Shown piece after piece: positions 62,214-64,000 of a stretch of DNA of 64,000 nt (positions are counted from its first letter, which is position 1; every line of letters begins with the position of its first letter). A program made the position numbers and the translations under genes. The notes below the pieces were generated by a model. The model saw only the letters and a program-made list of their open reading frames with translations, was not told the origin of the DNA and made no database searches. The DNA comes from JBGPQJ01 sp963829485 (GTDB taxonomy: Bacteria; Chloroflexota; Anaerolineae; Anaerolineales; Villigracilaceae), in the NCBI GenBank assembly GCA_963829485.1, contig CAWHIK010000006.1:310001-374000 (forward strand), given 5' to 3'.

Positions 62214-62880
62214 CGGCAGGGATCACACATTCGGCGCGGTCGTTGGCAGGGCTGTTGACCAGCGTGGATACGGGATGGGCGGTCATTTCCTCAGCGGGGT
62301 AGGATGTAAGCAGATTCTGCAGGCTGTCGGGCGTTCGGGCGGCAGGATCAAGCCATTGCGCGTAGGCACTAGGAGGAAGGATAACAGGCATTCGGTTGTG
62401 GATGGGAGCCATCAGGCTGTTCGGTGCCGTGGTGATGATCGTCGCTGATTTCACCGTGCCCCCGTCGGGGCTTTGCCAGGTGTCCCACAAGCCGGCGATC
62501 GCGAACGGCTTGCCGCTCTTGAGGCGGATGAAATGCGGAACTTTGACCTTCATCCCCGGCTGTTGTTTCCACTCGTAGAATCCGTCCGCCAGGATCAGGC
62601 ATCGGTGGTACTTGAATCCTGCGCGAAAGGACGGTTTCTCGGCGAGGGTCTCTGCGCGCGCGTTGATCATCCGTGTGCCAATGGAAGGGTCCTTCGCCCA
62701 GGAGGGGATCAACCCCCAGATGAAAAAGTCCGCAGCGTTCTTTCCGTCGTTGGCGATCGCCAGGATTGGTTGTGTAGGGGAAATATTGTAGCGGGGAGCA
62801 TATTTTTCAGGGAAGGTGAACTGCGGGAAGGCGTCCTGCAGATCAGCCGGATCTACGGTTAGTGTAAATCGTCCGCACAT
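62203..62880 (-). CDS. SRAP domain protein (HMCES/YedK type)
   Basis: From the ATG at 62880 the protein is 225 residues and begins MCGRFTL, with the catalytic Cys2 that bonds to abasic sites in single-stranded DNA. NARAETLAEKPSFR carries the Glu and HNRMPVILP carries the His of the active site. The protein shields abasic sites and forms a DNA-protein crosslink. AAGGA lies before the ATG. An MFS transporter overlaps its end, which has no clear functional link. The frame is open upstream to 62919, but Cys2 fixes the start. Confidence 0.95.
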   Translation of the reverse strand: MCGRFTLTVDPADLQDAFPQFTFPEKYAPRYNISPTQPILAIANDGKNAADFFIWGLIPSWAKDPSIGTRMINARAETLAEKPSFRAGFKYHRCLILADGFYEWKQQPGMKVKVPHFIRLKSGKPFAIAGLWDTWQSPDGGTVKSATIITTAPNSLMAPIHNRMPVILPPSAYAQWLDPAARTPDSLQNLLTSYPAEEMTAHPVSTLVNSPANDRAECVIPADVV

Positions 62881-62947
62881 GGAATATCCTTTCAAAGCTC
62901 CAGACAACAAAATCAACAAATGGTCTGATCATTCTATCAAAAACAAG

Positions 62948-64000
62948 CTACTTTTTTAACCGCCGAAAATCTCCATCGCGGATTGTCACGCCGGAAGCGT
63001 CGAGATGTTCCATCAAAGGAAGGATATATTTCCTGCTGGTGTTGAACAGGTCGCGGGCTTCCGACACCGAGATCTGTCCATTCCTAAGAATATACTCTTT
63101 GATTTTGCCGACCAGCAGGTCATAGTCGCTTTTTCGAAATGCAACCTCAGCTGAGACCTGCACTAGTTCACCCAGATCGAAAAGGGCGGTTATCACCTCA
63201 TCCCCGGCGATGATTTGCATCTCTTTGATGGTGGGCGGCGAGTAACGGATTTGCAGCGCATTGGTCCATCACTTTTTTCGCTGCCGCCTGCTGCTTTGCA
63301 TCGAACCGGATCTCGTGTCCGGGCAGGGAGATCCACGTCCCGCTTTCGACTAATTCATTCTCTGAGACCAATTTTCTTATGAACAGATTGAACAAGCGCG
63401 GGTTGGCCTGAATTTTGCTTTTCAATTCTTCTCGCAGCATGCCCCTGCGCAAGGGGTATTGTCTGTGATACTCCTTGAGAAGGGTAACGATTTTGGTCTT
63501 CTGTGTTTCCCAGGTATATCCCGGCAATGACGAGGGAATCACCGTTTACGGAAAGGTCGCTGCCTTCGAGTGATACGAGACGGTTTTCACTCACCAGCTC
63601 TTCAATGGCGAGTGAGGCATCTTCGGATTCAAGCCGTGATCGGGAGACGACATCCTTCATCGGTGCGGGTCCCAGCGCCAGGCTGGCTTGAAGAAGAATG
63701 TCTGCTGGCGAACCGGTCATCATTGCTTCGAACCGTTTCAATACCGTCTCGTCGAATCGTCTGTGGCGGTTTTTCGGATGCGGATCGAGGGCGATCCCTC
63801 CGCCAAGAGTCTCTGAAGGCGATGGCCGGCGAATGATGTACTTATCTCCTCGCACGATGACAACCGGCTCGCGTAACTCGAACTGAACCCAACCCTTTTC
63901 GCCGGGGTTGAACGATTCTGCACCGAGAAGCCTCATCGTGGCTATTGATTCAGATGTCCCGGCAAAAAATTTTACTTCTGTCCCATGCTTCAAAGGAGAA
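62948..64000 (-). CDS. selB: Selenocysteine-specific elongation factor SelB, C-terminal part (two frame breaks, cut by window edge)
   Basis: The minus-strand frame enters from beyond base 64000 with LKHGTEVKFFAGTSESIATMRLLG, followed by EPVVIVRGDKYIIRRPSP and SETLGGGIALDPHPKNRHRR. This is domain 3 of SelB and its link to the winged-helix region. RNA-binding winged helices (EELVSENRLVSL, KIVTLLKEYHRQYPLRRGMLREEL, and GQISVSEARDLFNTSRKYILPLMEHLDASG) follow, the last being the typical SelB C-terminus. Frame breaks lie at 63520-63522 and near 63240-63250. SelB delivers Sec-tRNA to UGA codons with a SECIS. The GTPase domain is outside the window. Confidence 0.9.

Overview
The window looks like a chromosomal stretch from a Gram-positive-grade bacterium of the Chloroflexota, most likely Anaerolineae or close kin. 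This is inferred from gene content, not from an rRNA. The clues are two Hanks-type Ser/Thr kinases and an FHA-winged helix protein, a CpXC protein, secreted proteins with Thr-Pro-Thr-Asn linkers, a membrane-anchored YvcK next to gap-pgk-tpiA, and a large set of sugar-handling genes. No phage, IS element, CRISPR array or plasmid function is visible. One tRNA gene (Val, CAC) is present.

Layout. 1-12 kb: end of a substrate-binding protein, amidase, recJ, a GT2 glycosyltransferase, a lineage-type AAA ATPase, GDPD, a PLP ammonia-lyase coupled to a GH3-like exported protein, then a Ser/Thr kinase divergent from an FHA-DNA-binding protein. 12-21 kb: GNAT, CpXC protein, GAF-PAS histidine kinase, and a minus-strand group of ROK-like protein, PIG-L deacetylase, ROK kinase and class III aminotransferase. 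21-28 kb: yvcK, then gap-pgk-Ser/Thr kinase-tpiA, with a Rex-like operator on the gap promoter. 28-40 kb: a repeat-rich RTX protein, upp, a radical SAM enzyme, and a minus-strand set of zinc-ribbon protein, GH1, flippase-like membrane protein and GH38. 40-48 kb: a collinear run of ruvB, DUF2905, queA, UDG, two alpha/beta hydrolases, a peroxiredoxin-like selenoprotein and an S51-like fusion, then a pyrimidine-nucleoside phosphorylase. 48-64 kb: a TPR protein with many PDWL motifs, ndk, rsfS, thpR, a sugar kinase/nucleotidyltransferase fusion, lipoproteins and an esterase, the tRNA, an ABC exporter, a LysM-M23 peptidase, MFS, SRAP and the C-terminal part of selB.

The most notable observation is a gene at 45221-45700 read through an in-frame TGA that falls exactly on the first Cys position of a peroxiredoxin-like CxxC site (U44-P-Y-C47). 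A bacterial SECIS-like hairpin lies just downstream, and the Sec-specific elongation factor SelB is encoded about 17 kb away in the same window. Together these make a strong case for a selenoprotein that automatic gene finders would cut in two or drop.

Data quality. Thirteen single-base frame breaks interrupt ten otherwise intact genes, including selB, often at short homopolymers. Both halves of each gene remain conserved in character, so I read these as residual assembly indels, not decay, and give whole-gene spans with the break positions.
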